From contig NZ_CABVIY010000010.1 of NCBI RefSeq assembly GCF_902498195.1, forward strand, positions 248,001 through 312,000: 64,000 bases of DNA. Reading direction: 5' to 3'. The notes beneath the pieces were generated by a model. The model searched no databases, was not told the DNA's origin, and saw only the letters and a list, made by a program, of their open reading frames with translations. Both the position numbers and the translations under genes were made by a program. This document shows, in pieces, positions 9,170-17,327 of this stretch (position 1 is the first letter of the stretch; every line of letters begins with the position of its first letter). This stretch comes from Pseudomonas fluorescens (GTDB lineage: Bacteria; Pseudomonadota; Gammaproteobacteria; Pseudomonadales; Pseudomonadaceae).

Positions 9170-9762
9170 TCAACTTCACGCAACTCGTACTCGCCAGCCA
9201 TAACGCCGGCAAACTCAAGGAACTCCAGGCCATGCTCGGCGACTCGGTGCAACTGCGCTCGATCGGCGAGTTCAGCAGCGTGGAGCCTGAAGAAACCGGC
9301 CTGTCGTTCGTCGAGAACGCCATCCTCAAGGCCCGCAACGCCGCGCGCATTTCCGGCCTGCCGGCACTGGCCGACGATTCAGGACTGGCGGTGGATTTCC
9401 TTGGTGGTGCGCCGGGCATCTACTCCGCGCGCTATGCCGACGGCAAGGGCGATGCGGCCAACAACGCCAAGCTGCTCGACGTGTTGAAGGACGTACCGCA
9501 AGCCGAACGCGGTGCGCAGTTCGTTTGCGTGCTGGCCCTGGTTCGTCATGCCGACGATCCGTTGCCGATTCTCTGCGAAGGCCTGTGGCAGGGGCGCATT
9601 CTGACCCAGGCCAGCGGCGAACACGGTTTTGGCTATGACCCGCTGTTCTGGGTGCCTGAGCGCAATTGCTCCAGCGCCGAACTGAGCCCCGGCGACAAGA
9701 ACCAGATCAGTCACCGCGCCCGTGCAATGGATCTGCTGCGCCAGCGTCTGGGCTTGAAATGA
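9166..9762 (+). CDS. rdgB: XTP/dITP pyrophosphatase RdgB (HAM1 family)
   Basis: Housecleaning enzyme that hydrolyses non-canonical purine nucleotides such as dITP and XTP to monophosphates, keeping them out of DNA. The 198-residue length is normal. N-terminal LVLASHNAGKLKEL (substrate loop), ALADDSGLAVD (metal-binding acidic residues) and EHGFGYDPLFWVPE are family signatures, with SHRARA near the C-terminus. It overlaps both neighbours through ATGA junctions. Confidence 0.96.
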   Translation: MINFTQLVLASHNAGKLKELQAMLGDSVQLRSIGEFSSVEPEETGLSFVENAILKARNAARISGLPALADDSGLAVDFLGGAPGIYSARYADGKGDAANNAKLLDVLKDVPQAERGAQFVCVLALVRHADDPLPILCEGLWQGRILTQASGEHGFGYDPLFWVPERNCSSAELSPGDKNQISHRARAMDLLRQRLGLK

Positions 9763-10964
9763 CCCGTGAATCATCCGCGTCGCCGCTGATCTTCGGCGGC
9801 GACGCACAATCGCCTCGGGCCGCCCTGCCTGTGCTGCCGCCCCTGGCGCTGTACATCCACATTCCGTGGTGCGTACGCAAATGCCCTTATTGCGACTTCA
9901 ACTCCCACACCGCCAGCCCGGTGCTGCCGGAAGAGGAGTATGTCGACGCATTGCTGGCCGACCTCGATCAGGACCTGCACGCCGTTTACGGCCGCGAGCT
10001 GAGTTCGATTTTCTTCGGCGGCGGCACGCCCAGCCTCTTCAGCGCCCTGGCCCTGGGGCGCCTGCTCAAGGGCGTCGAACAGCGCATCCCCTTTGCCAGC
10101 GACATCGAAATCACTCTGGAAGCCAATCCCGGAACCTTCGAGCAGGATAAGTTCGTGGCCTACCGCGCGCTGGGCATCAATCGCCTGTCGATCGGTATCC
10201 AGAGTTTCCAGCAGGAAAAACTCAAGGCGCTGGGGCGGATACACAACGGCGACGAAGCCGTGCGAGCCGCCGGCATGGCACGCCAGGCCGGGTTCGACAA
10301 TTTCAACCTGGACCTGATGCACGGCTTGCCCGATCAGTCCCTGGACGACGCCCTGAGCGACCTGCGCACGGCCATCGCCCTGAAACCGACCCATTTGTCC
10401 TGGTATCAGTTGACCCTGGAGCCAAACACCGTGTTCTGGAACCAGCCGCCGACGCTGCCGGAAGACGACACGCTGTGGGACATTCAGGAAGCCGGGCAGG
10501 CGTTGCTTGCCGAACACGGTTACGCGCAATACGAGGTTTCGGCTTACGCCCAGCCCGGTCGTGCGGCGCGGCACAACCTCAATTACTGGAGCTTTGGCGA
10601 CTTCATTGGCATCGGCGCCGGCGCCCACGGCAAGCTCAGCCATCCGGACGGTCGCATCGTTCGTACATGGAAGACCCGTCTGCCGAAGGACTACCTGAAC
10701 CCGGCAAAGCAGTTCCAGGCCGGTGAGAAAGCGCTGACCAATGACGAGATGCCGTTCGAGTTCCTGATGAACGCCTTGCGCCTGACCGAAGGTGTCGAGG
10801 CCCGGTTGTACCCGGAACGCACCGGTTTGACCCTGGAAAGCCTGGCCGAAGCCCGCCGTGAAGCCGAACAAAGTGGCCTGTTGCAGGTCGAACCGTCACG
10901 TCTGGCGGCCACCGAGCGCGGACAGCTGTTCCTCAACGACTTGCTGCAGAAGTTTCTGACATAA
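9759..10964 (+). CDS. hemW: HemW-type radical SAM heme chaperone
   Basis: A 401-residue member of the coproporphyrinogen-III-oxidase-like radical SAM family. I take the start at 9759, where ATGA overlaps the rdgB stop; a longer in-frame extension would lie wholly inside rdgB. The radical SAM cluster motif CVRKCPYC sits near residue 34, followed by FFGGGTPS and the GIQSFQ region. Members of the HemW branch bind heme and deliver it to target proteins; older annotations call them oxygen-independent coproporphyrinogen oxidase, an activity they lack. The DUF3392 gene follows after 9 bases. Confidence 0.93.
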   Translation: MTRESSASPLIFGGDAQSPRAALPVLPPLALYIHIPWCVRKCPYCDFNSHTASPVLPEEEYVDALLADLDQDLHAVYGRELSSIFFGGGTPSLFSALALGRLLKGVEQRIPFASDIEITLEANPGTFEQDKFVAYRALGINRLSIGIQSFQQEKLKALGRIHNGDEAVRAAGMARQAGFDNFNLDLMHGLPDQSLDDALSDLRTAIALKPTHLSWYQLTLEPNTVFWNQPPTLPEDDTLWDIQEAGQALLAEHGYAQYEVSAYAQPGRAARHNLNYWSFGDFIGIGAGAHGKLSHPDGRIVRTWKTRLPKDYLNPAKQFQAGEKALTNDEMPFEFLMNALRLTEGVEARLYPERTGLTLESLAEARREAEQSGLLQVEPSRLAATERGQLFLNDLLQKFLT

Positions 10965-10973
10965 GGAAATCGA

Positions 10974-11297
10974 ATGGATTTGGTACTCGACCTGCTCGCC
11001 ACCGTGTCTCGCTGGAGCCGTAGCAACCTCTCGGAAATCGCCCTGGCCCTGGTGGGCTGCGTGCTGGTGCTGTTCGGCGCGGATTTCAAAGGCTGGGTCG
11101 AGCAACGCCTGGGCAGCATCGCCGGCGCGTTGCGCGTCCCGCTGATGGCCCTGCTGTGCATGGTCGGCAGCGGTGCCGCGCTGATCTACGCCACACCATG
11201 GATCATCAAGGGCCTGAGCCAATTCAACAACTACAGCCTGGCGCCGGTGTTGCTGGTGGTTCTGGTACTCATTGGCGTCGTGGCAGACCGCCGCTGA
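10974..11297 (+). CDS. DUF3392 membrane protein
   Basis: A 107-residue protein with three hydrophobic segments (about residues 20-36, 52-72 and 86-104) and a short amphipathic stretch containing FKGWVEQRLG between the first two. Function unknown; it matches the pseudomonad DUF3392 family. It is the last gene of the metX run, with a GGA-containing ribosome site after hemW, and is followed by a REPIN. Confidence 0.8.
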   Translation: MDLVLDLLATVSRWSRSNLSEIALALVGCVLVLFGADFKGWVEQRLGSIAGALRVPLMALLCMVGSGAALIYATPWIIKGLSQFNNYSLAPVLLVVLVLIGVVADRR

Positions 11298-11321
11298 CTT
11301 CAGCTACACCCAAAAACAAAT

Positions 11322-11409
11322 GTGGGAGCGGGCTTGCTCGCGAAAGCGGTGCATCAGGCAACATTAATGTCGTCTGACACCTCGTCTTCGCGAGCAAGCC
11401 CGCTCCCAC
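11322..11409. repeat. REPIN, GTGGGAGCGGGCTTGCTCG type
   Basis: Two inverted copies at 11322-11344 and 11387-11409, between the convergent DUF3392 gene and trmB. Confidence 0.9.
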
Positions 11410-11429
11410 ATTTTGCATTGCGGTGCGGC

Positions 11430-12158
11430 TTAGGTCTGCTTCTCGAACTTCAAATCCCACACCCCATGCCCAAGCCGTTCGCCACGGCGTTCGAACTTGG
11501 TGATCGGGCGCTCGGCCGGGCGGGGTACGCACTTGCCGTCCTCGGCCAGGTTGCGGTAACCCGGTGCGACATTCATCACTTCCAGCATGTATTCGGCGTA
11601 CGGTTCCCAGTCGGTGGCCATGTGCAGGATGCCGCCCACTTTCAACTTGCTGCGCACCAGCTCGGCGAACGACGCCTGAACGATGCGACGCTTGTGGTGA
11701 CGACTCTTGTGCCATGGGTCCGGGAAAAACAGCATCAGGCGATCGAGGCTGTTGTCGGCGATGCAGCGGTTGAGCACTTCGATCGCGTCGCAATCGTAGA
11801 CGCGCAGGTTGGTCAGGCCCTGGGTCAGCACGCCATTGAGCAACGCGCCGACACCCGGGCGATGCACTTCCACGCCGATGAAATCCTGCTCCGGCGAGGC
11901 CGCCGCCATTTCCAGCAGCGAATGGCCCATGCCGAAACCGATTTCCAGCGAGCGCGGGGCCGAGCGACCGAAGACCTGGTCGTAATCCACTGGTGCATCG
12001 GCCAATGGCAGCACGAACAGTGGCGTGCCTTGGTCCAGGCCACGCTGCTGGCCTTCGGTCATGCGCCCGGCCCGCATCACGAAACTCTTGATGCGGCGGT
12101 GTTGGCGCTCGTCGCCTTCTTCCGTCTGGATTGGCGTGTCGTTTGATTCAGTCATCAA
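11430..12158 (-). CDS. trmB: tRNA (guanine-N7-)-methyltransferase TrmB
   Basis: Methylates G46 in the variable loop of tRNAs using SAM. It is about 240 residues long: an N-terminal basic segment (RRIKSFVMRAGRMT), the SAM motif LEIGFGMGHSLLEMA, then the family signature LMLFFPDPWHKSRHHKRRIVQ and a C-terminal TKFERRGERLGHGVWDL. The start is either of two adjacent ATGs (12158 or 12155). The gene lies just downstream of thiG with a 6-base gap, in an apparent thiS-thiG-trmB transcript. Confidence 0.96.
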   Translation of the reverse strand: MMTESNDTPIQTEEGDERQHRRIKSFVMRAGRMTEGQQRGLDQGTPLFVLPLADAPVDYDQVFGRSAPRSLEIGFGMGHSLLEMAAASPEQDFIGVEVHRPGVGALLNGVLTQGLTNLRVYDCDAIEVLNRCIADNSLDRLMLFFPDPWHKSRHHKRRIVQASFAELVRSKLKVGGILHMATDWEPYAEYMLEVMNVAPGYRNLAEDGKCVPRPAERPITKFERRGERLGHGVWDLKFEKQT

Positions 12159-12164
12159 TGGCTC

Positions 12165-12959
12165 TTACTTGATCAGACCATCCAGCGGCGAAGAGGCGCT
12201 GGCATAGAGTTTTTTCGGCATGCGACCGGCGAGGTACGCCAGGCGACCGGCAACAATCGCATGTTTCATGGCTTCAGCCATCATGATCGGTTGCTGGGCG
12301 TGGGCGATGGCCGAGTTCATCAGCACCGCGTCGCAGCCCAGCTCCATGGAGATGGTGGCGTCGGAAGCGGTGCCGACACCAGCATCCACCAGCACGGGGA
12401 TCTTGGCTTCCTCGAGGATGATCTGCAGGTTGTACGGGTTGCAGATTCCCAGGCCGGAGCCGATCAGGCCCGCCAGCGGCATCACCGCAATGCAGCCGAT
12501 TTCCGCCAGTTGCCGGGCGATGATCGGGTCATCACTGGTGTACACCATCACGTCGAAGCCTTCCTTGACCAGGGTTTCGGCGGCCTTGAGGGTTTCGATC
12601 ACGTTGGGGAACAGGGTTTTCTGGTCCGCCAGCACTTCCAGCTTCACCAGGTTGTGGCCATCGAGCAACTCTCGGGCCAGGCGGCAGGTGCGCACGGCCT
12701 CGATGGCGTCGTAGCAGCCCGCGGTGTTCGGCAGGAAGGTGTAGCGATCCGGCGACAGCACTTCAAGCAGGTTCGGCTCGCCCTCGATCTGACCCAGGTT
12801 GGTGCGGCGCACGGCAAACGTGACGATCTCGGCGCCCGAGGCTTCGATGGCCAGGCGGGTCTCTTCCATGTCGCGGTACTTGCCGGTACCGACCAGCAAA
12901 CGCGACTGGTAAGTACGACCGGCCAGAACGAAAGGCTTGTCGCTGCGAACGATGCTCAT
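12165..12959 (-). CDS. thiG: Thiazole synthase ThiG
   Basis: Forms the thiazole phosphate moiety of thiamine from 1-deoxy-xylulose phosphate, dehydroglycine and the ThiS thiocarboxylate. A 264-residue TIM-barrel protein with LVGTGKYRD at the N-terminus, the Schiff-base lysine region LVKLEVLAD, and the phosphate-binding segments GSGLGI and VDAGVGTASDA. thiS lies 60 bases upstream on the same strand, matching the functional pairing. Confidence 0.96.
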   Translation of the reverse strand: MSIVRSDKPFVLAGRTYQSRLLVGTGKYRDMEETRLAIEASGAEIVTFAVRRTNLGQIEGEPNLLEVLSPDRYTFLPNTAGCYDAIEAVRTCRLARELLDGHNLVKLEVLADQKTLFPNVIETLKAAETLVKEGFDVMVYTSDDPIIARQLAEIGCIAVMPLAGLIGSGLGICNPYNLQIILEEAKIPVLVDAGVGTASDATISMELGCDAVLMNSAIAHAQQPIMMAEAMKHAIVAGRLAYLAGRMPKKLYASASSPLDGLIK

Positions 12960-13019
12960 GGGAAATCCTCTGTAGGGGTGAGGTTCTTGCAGAATACTGG
13001 GCCGGTGCCGGCCTGGCGG

Positions 13020-13220
13020 CTAGCCGCCGCCGATGGCGTGCACGACTTCGACGTTATCGCCGTCATTCAGCGTCGTGTCGGCATGCTGGCTGCGCGGGAC
13101 GATATCCAGATTGAGTTCGACCGCCACCCGGCGTCCGGTCAGGTCCAGACGGGTCAGCAGGGCCGCAACGGTTTCACCGTCGGGCAGTTCAAAGGATTCG
13201 CCGTTCAACTGAATGCGCAT
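13020..13220 (-). CDS. thiS: Sulfur carrier protein ThiS
   Basis: A 66-residue ubiquitin-like protein ending in the required C-terminal GG (HAIGGG), which is adenylated and then thiocarboxylated to donate sulfur to ThiG. I use the ATG at 13220 (MRIQLNGESF); a longer frame starting at 13268 adds 16 residues without homology. No strong ribosome site is visible before either start. It is upstream of thiG on the same strand. Confidence 0.92.
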   Translation of the reverse strand: MRIQLNGESFELPDGETVAALLTRLDLTGRRVAVELNLDIVPRSQHADTTLNDGDNVEVVHAIGGG

Positions 13221-13310
13221 GCGCAACGCCGCCATCATTTTTAGGGGCTGGCATTCTAGCCCGATCAATCAGGCTGACCCAAGCCATTCGTCATGAAATG
13301 GACCAGCTGG

Positions 13311-13682
13311 TCAGCTCAACCGCCAGGCGGCGAGCCCCAGGCAGAACCAGCCCACCAGAAAGGCCAGGCCGCCGAAGGGCGTGATGATGCCGAGCTTGCT
13401 GACACCGGTCAGCGTGAGCACATAGAGGCTGCCGGAGAACAGCAGGATGCCAATGGCAAAGGACGCGCCGGCCCAGGTAACCAGCCGGCCGGGAATCTGT
13501 GTGGCCAGCAACGCCACGCCCAGCAGCGCCAGGGTGTGCACCAATTGATAGGTGACGCCGGTGTGGAAGATCGCCAGGTACTCGGGCGTCAGGCGGTTTT
13601 TCAGGCCGTGGGCGGCAAAGGCCCCGAGACCGACACCGGTGAAGCCGAAAAAAGCGGCCAGCATCAGAAAGCCACGCAGCAT
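13311..13682 (-). CDS. DUF423 membrane protein
   Basis: A 123-residue protein with four hydrophobic helices and the DUF423 signature GVGLGAFAAHGLKNRLTPEYL near the N-terminus and GIITPFGGLAFLVGW near the end. Members are small inner-membrane proteins of unknown role. It is divergent from mtgA with a 74-base gap holding a TATAAT box at 13718-13723 that could serve mtgA. Confidence 0.88.
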   Translation of the reverse strand: MLRGFLMLAAFFGFTGVGLGAFAAHGLKNRLTPEYLAIFHTGVTYQLVHTLALLGVALLATQIPGRLVTWAGASFAIGILLFSGSLYVLTLTGVSKLGIITPFGGLAFLVGWFCLGLAAWRLS

Positions 13683-13756
13683 GAAGAACTCCAGTCAGAC
13701 TCGATCAACAGGGTCTGTATAATGGCCCGCTCAACGGGTTCGGCCAAGCCATCTCT

Positions 13757-14479
13757 ATGCTGCGTATCTATTTCCGTCGTTTCACCAAGGCCGTGCTCTG
13801 GTTCATGGGCGGCAGCGTATTGCTGGTCCTGATTTTCCGCGTGGTGCCACCACCGGGGACCGCCCTGATGGTCGAGCGCAAGATCGAATCCTGGTTCGAC
13901 GGCGAGCCTATCGACCTTCAACGCACCTGGAAGCCCTGGGAGGAAATCTCCGACGACCTGAAGGTCGCGGTGATTGCTGGCGAAGATCAAAAATTCCCTG
14001 AGCATTGGGGCTTTGACCTGGGCGCGATCCGTGCCGCACTGGCCCACAACGAGCTGGGTGGATCGGTTCGCGGTGCCAGCACCTTGAGCCAGCAAGTCTC
14101 GAAAAACCTGTTCCTGTGGTCCGGTCGCAGCTGGCTGCGCAAAGGCCTCGAAGCCTGGTTTACCGCATTGATCGAAGTGTTCTGGCCCAAGCAGCGGATT
14201 CTTGAGGTTTACCTCAATAGCGTCGAGTGGGACGAGGGGGTGTTTGGTGCCGAGGCGGCGGCCCGGCATCACTTCGGTGTCAGCGCCAAGTCACTGTCTC
14301 GGCAGCAGGCGAGCTTGCTGGCGGCCGTGCTGCCGAACCCGCGAGTGTGGAGCGCCAGCCATCCGACCTCCTACGTGGCACGGCGTGCCGGGTGGATTCG
14401 ACGGCAGATGAGCCAGCTTGGTGGGGACAGCTATCTGGTGGGCCTCAACGATTCGCGCCGGGCGCCTTGGTCCCAGTAA
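13757..14479 (+). CDS. mtgA: Monofunctional peptidoglycan transglycosylase MtgA
   Basis: Polymerises lipid II into glycan strands (GT51 family) at the inner membrane. The 240-residue protein has one N-terminal membrane anchor (about residues 10-30). GT51 motifs are AVIAGEDQKFPEHWGFD (catalytic Glu), GASTLSQQVSKNLFL, KQRILEVYLNSVEWDEGVFG and ARHHFG. There is no transpeptidase domain, so it is the monofunctional type. The gene stands alone and is followed by a REPIN. Confidence 0.96.
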   Translation: MLRIYFRRFTKAVLWFMGGSVLLVLIFRVVPPPGTALMVERKIESWFDGEPIDLQRTWKPWEEISDDLKVAVIAGEDQKFPEHWGFDLGAIRAALAHNELGGSVRGASTLSQQVSKNLFLWSGRSWLRKGLEAWFTALIEVFWPKQRILEVYLNSVEWDEGVFGAEAAARHHFGVSAKSLSRQQASLLAAVLPNPRVWSASHPTSYVARRAGWIRRQMSQLGGDSYLVGLNDSRRAPWSQ

Positions 14480-14494
14480 CACCGCAAATCCCCT

Positions 14495-14581
14495 GTGGGA
14501 GCGGGCTTGCTCGCGAAGGGGGTGTGTCAGTCGACATTATGTTATCTGACCCACCGCTTTCGCGAGCAAGCCCGCTCCCAC
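14495..14581. repeat. REPIN, GTGGGAGCGGGCTTGCTCG type
   Basis: Inverted pair at about 14495-14517 and 14559-14581, downstream of mtgA. Confidence 0.9.
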
Positions 14582-14620
14582 ATTGGGAATAGGGTGATTC
14601 ATAAACTTCGCGCACAAACA

Positions 14621-14653
14621 AAAACGCCCCGATCAATGATCGGGGCGTTTTTA
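14621..14653. terminator. Bidirectional intrinsic terminator between mtgA and rpoH
   Basis: A GC-rich stem CGCCCCGATC...GATCGGGGCG is flanked by an A-run on the left and a T-run on the right, so it can work in both directions. It sits 16 bases beyond the rpoH stop and serves mainly the ftsYEX-rpoH transcript. Confidence 0.9.
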
Positions 14654-14668
14654 TTGCCTTCGCGCAAG

Positions 14669-15523
14669 TTACGCGGCGATCGACAACTTGAGCTTGTTCA
14701 TCGCGCTTTTTTCAAGCTGGCGAATACGCTCGGCCGACACGTTGTACTTCTGGGCCAGGTCGTGCAGCGTGGCTTTTTCTTCTGCCAGCCAGCGCTGGTA
14801 GAGGATGTCACGACTGCGATCGTCCAGCACTTCCAGCGCTTCGTGCAGGTTGTGGTTGGAGTTGTCGCTCCAGTCGGCATCTTCCAGTTGACGGGCCGGG
14901 TCGTACCGGTGGTCTTCCAGATAGTTGGCCGGCGACTGGAAAGCACTGTCGTCGTCGGCTTCGGCAGCCGGGTCGAAGGCCATGTCATGACCCGTCAGGC
15001 GACTTTCCATCTCGCGCACTTCCCGCGGCTCTACACCGAGGCTCTCCGCCACGCGATGGACTTCTTCGTTGTTCAGCCAAGCCAGGCGTTTCTTCTGGCT
15101 GCGCAGATTGAAGAACAGCTTGCGCTGGGCCTTGGTGGTCGCGACTTTCACGATCCGCCAGTTACGCAGGATGAATTCGTGGATTTCTGCCTTGATCCAG
15201 TGCACGGCAAAGGACACCAGGCGCACGCCCATCTCAGGGTTGAAGCGCTTGACAGCCTTCATCAGGCCAACGTTACCTTCCTGGATCAGGTCAGCCTGAG
15301 CCAGACCATAGCCGGAATAGCTACGGGCGATATGTACGACAAAACGCAGGTGGGCGAGCACCATCTGCCGAGCCGCCTCAAGATCCTGCTCATAATAGAG
15401 ACTCTCGGCCAGTTCACGCTCCTGCTCCGGCGTCAGCAATGGAATGCTGTTCACCGTGTGCACATAGGCCTCCAGGTTCGCACCCGGGACCAGAGCATAT
15501 GCAGGCTGCAAAGAATTGGTCAT
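14669..15523 (-). CDS. rpoH: RNA polymerase heat-shock sigma factor RpoH (sigma-32)
   Basis: Directs transcription of chaperone and protease genes. I take the start at 15523 (MTNSLQPAYALV), which gives 284 residues and a GGAGG site 10 bases upstream; the frame extends further but without homology. Region 2 includes HLRFVVHIARSYSGYGLAQADLIQEGNVGL and the -10 recognition helix FAVHWIKAEIHEFILRNWRIVK; the RpoH box region carries QRKLFFNLRSQKKRL; region 4.2 is the helix-turn-helix LAQKYNVSAERIRQLEKSAM. It follows ftsX by 113 bases, the usual gammaproteobacterial order. Confidence 0.97.
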   Translation of the reverse strand: MTNSLQPAYALVPGANLEAYVHTVNSIPLLTPEQERELAESLYYEQDLEAARQMVLAHLRFVVHIARSYSGYGLAQADLIQEGNVGLMKAVKRFNPEMGVRLVSFAVHWIKAEIHEFILRNWRIVKVATTKAQRKLFFNLRSQKKRLAWLNNEEVHRVAESLGVEPREVREMESRLTGHDMAFDPAAEADDDSAFQSPANYLEDHRYDPARQLEDADWSDNSNHNLHEALEVLDDRSRDILYQRWLAEEKATLHDLAQKYNVSAERIRQLEKSAMNKLKLSIAA

Positions 15524-15572
15524 ACGAAAAAACCTCCGACTTACTAAACTCGTGCAGTTAAGCACTGCGAAA

Positions 15573-15600
15573 ATTGACCGGAAACCGAAAGACAAGTTCC
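15573..15600 (-). promoter_or_regulatory. Candidate AlgU (sigma-E) promoter of rpoH
   Basis: On the minus strand GGAACTT (15600-15594) is followed after 16 bases by TCAAT (15577-15573), matching the AlgU/RpoE pattern GAACTT-N16-TCnAA reasonably well. Its position, 50 bases before the rpoH start and in the ftsX-rpoH gap, agrees with the known AlgU-dependent rpoH promoter in P. aeruginosa. A sigma-70-like TTGACC (15620-15615) lies just upstream with only a weak -10. The assignment is inferred from pattern alone. Confidence 0.5.
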
Positions 15601-15636
15601 CAAAAAAACTGAAAGGTCAATACGAGCAAAATGATA

Positions 15637-16659
15637 TTACTTTGGCGCAAGCTCCCGCAGGTGGCGAGCGACTGCAATCCAAGCACCGATATAACCCAAC
15701 AGTACCGCGCCAAGCAAGAGAGATAGACCATCGGCTACCGGCACACCGGCCAGCGCGAAATCGCTGCCGTACAAACCGGCCAGCCCGACCACCGCGTCGT
15801 TCAGCCAGTCGAGACCGAACGCCAGCACACCCCAGGAAAGAATCCCCGCACCACAGCCATAAAGCGCGCCCATATAAAGAAAGGGCCGGCGCACATAGCT
15901 GTCAGTGCCGCCCACGAGTTTAATCACTTCTATCTCTGTGCGGCGGTTTTCAATATGAAGACGAATGGTATTGCCTATCACCAAAAGTAATGCAGAAACC
16001 AGAAGCACGGTCAGGCCGAAGACAAAACGGTCACCGAGCTTGAGGATCGCTGCCAGACGCTCGACCCAGACTAGATCAAGCTGCGCCTGTTGTACCTTGG
16101 GCAATTCGGAAAGTTTTTGTCTTAATGCTTCAAGCGCAGGCTTGTCGACTTCCTTTGGCGTGACCAGCACCACGCCCGGCAGCGGGTTTTCCGGCAACTC
16201 CTTGAGCGCTTCGCCCAGACCGGACTGCTGCTGAAACTCTTCCAGCGCCTGCTCGCGCCCCACATATTCGGCTTCGGCCACACCGGGCATGCCCCTGATC
16301 TGCTCCCTTAACGACTCGCCCTCAGCCGGGCTGGCTTCGAGCTGCAGGTACAGGGAAATCTGCGCCGCACGTTGCCAGGAACCGCCCAGCCGCTCGACAT
16401 TACTTAGCAGAAGTGACAGCCCCATGGGCAAGCTCAGGGCAACCGCCATCACCATGCAGGTAAAGAAACTGCCGATGGGTTGTTTGCCCAACCGACGCAA
16501 ACTGTCCATCAGGCTGGCGCGATGGCTTTCGACCCAGGCGCGGAACAGGGTGGCGAAGTCCGGGCCGTCATCGTCGTCGTGCTTTTTCTTGGTCGGTTGT
16601 GGATCGGCGGCTTTCGGAGCCACGCGTTCGGAAACCTTTGGACTGCGTGTCGCACTCAT
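15637..16659 (-). CDS. ftsX: Cell-division ABC transporter-like membrane protein FtsX
   Basis: A 340-residue membrane subunit of the FtsEX complex, which links the divisome to peptidoglycan hydrolase activation. It has a basic, Pro/Asp-rich cytoplasmic N-terminus, a first membrane helix (about residues 66-86), a large periplasmic loop, then a FtsX-type permease domain with three further helices, including FVFGLTVLLVSALLLVIGNTIRL. It overlaps the ftsE stop by 4 bases, so the two are co-translated. Confidence 0.96.
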   Translation of the reverse strand: MSATRSPKVSERVAPKAADPQPTKKKHDDDDGPDFATLFRAWVESHRASLMDSLRRLGKQPIGSFFTCMVMAVALSLPMGLSLLLSNVERLGGSWQRAAQISLYLQLEASPAEGESLREQIRGMPGVAEAEYVGREQALEEFQQQSGLGEALKELPENPLPGVVLVTPKEVDKPALEALRQKLSELPKVQQAQLDLVWVERLAAILKLGDRFVFGLTVLLVSALLLVIGNTIRLHIENRRTEIEVIKLVGGTDSYVRRPFLYMGALYGCGAGILSWGVLAFGLDWLNDAVVGLAGLYGSDFALAGVPVADGLSLLLGAVLLGYIGAWIAVARHLRELAPK

Positions 16660-17327
16660 ACGGCCGCCTCCCCGTCGCCAATCAATCGGCCGCGCTGCAG
16701 GGTCAGCATGCGGTGACGCATGCGCGCGATCAGCGCCAGGTCGTGACTGGCAATCAGCACGCTGGTGCCCAGGCGGTTGATATCCTCGAACACGCCCATG
16801 ATTTCCGCTGCCAGGCGCGGGTCGAGGTTACCGGTCGGTTCGTCCGCCAGCAGCAGGGCCGGACGGTGAACGATGGCGCGGGCAATGCCGACGCGTTGTT
16901 GCTGGCCGGTGGACAAGTCACCGGGGTACAAATCGGTCTTGTCCGACAGTGCCACGCGCTCCAGGGCCGAATCCACGCGTTTGGCGACCTCGGCCTTGGA
17001 CAGGCCCAGTATCTGCAACGGCAGCGCGACGTTGTTGAATACGGTGCGATCGAACAGTAACTGGTGGTTCTGGAATACCACGCCGATCTGACGGCGCAGG
17101 AACGGAATCTGCGCGTTGCTGATGGTGCTCAGGTCCTGCCCGGCCAGCAACAGCTTGCCACTGGTCGGACGCTCCATGGCCAGCAACAGCCGCAACAGGG
17201 TGCTTTTACCGGCGCCGGAATGGCCGGTGACAAACAAAAACTCGCCGCGACGCACTCGAAAGCTCAGCTCATGCAAGCCGACGTGACCGTTCGGGTAGCG
17301 TTTACCGACCTGTTCGAAACGAATCAT
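16656..17327 (-). CDS. ftsE: Cell-division ATP-binding protein FtsE
   Basis: A 223-residue ABC ATPase partner of FtsX. Walker A is GHSGAGKST (about residues 36-44), the ABC signature is LSTGQQQRVGIARA, Walker B LLLADEPTGNLD, and the switch histidine is in VLIASHDLAL. It starts 4 bases inside the ftsY stop and ends 4 bases inside the ftsX start, so ftsY, ftsE and ftsX form a tight operon. Confidence 0.97.
   Translation of the reverse strand: MIRFEQVGKRYPNGHVGLHELSFRVRRGEFLFVTGHSGAGKSTLLRLLLAMERPTSGKLLLAGQDLSTISNAQIPFLRRQIGVVFQNHQLLFDRTVFNNVALPLQILGLSKAEVAKRVDSALERVALSDKTDLYPGDLSTGQQQRVGIARAIVHRPALLLADEPTGNLDPRLAAEIMGVFEDINRLGTSVLIASHDLALIARMRHRMLTLQRGRLIGDGEAAV

Noticed and set aside
9666..9758. 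N-terminal extension of hemW inside rdgB
   Set aside because: The ATGA junction at 9759 gives the normal HemW start; the 31 extra residues are read from the rdgB coding sequence in another frame.
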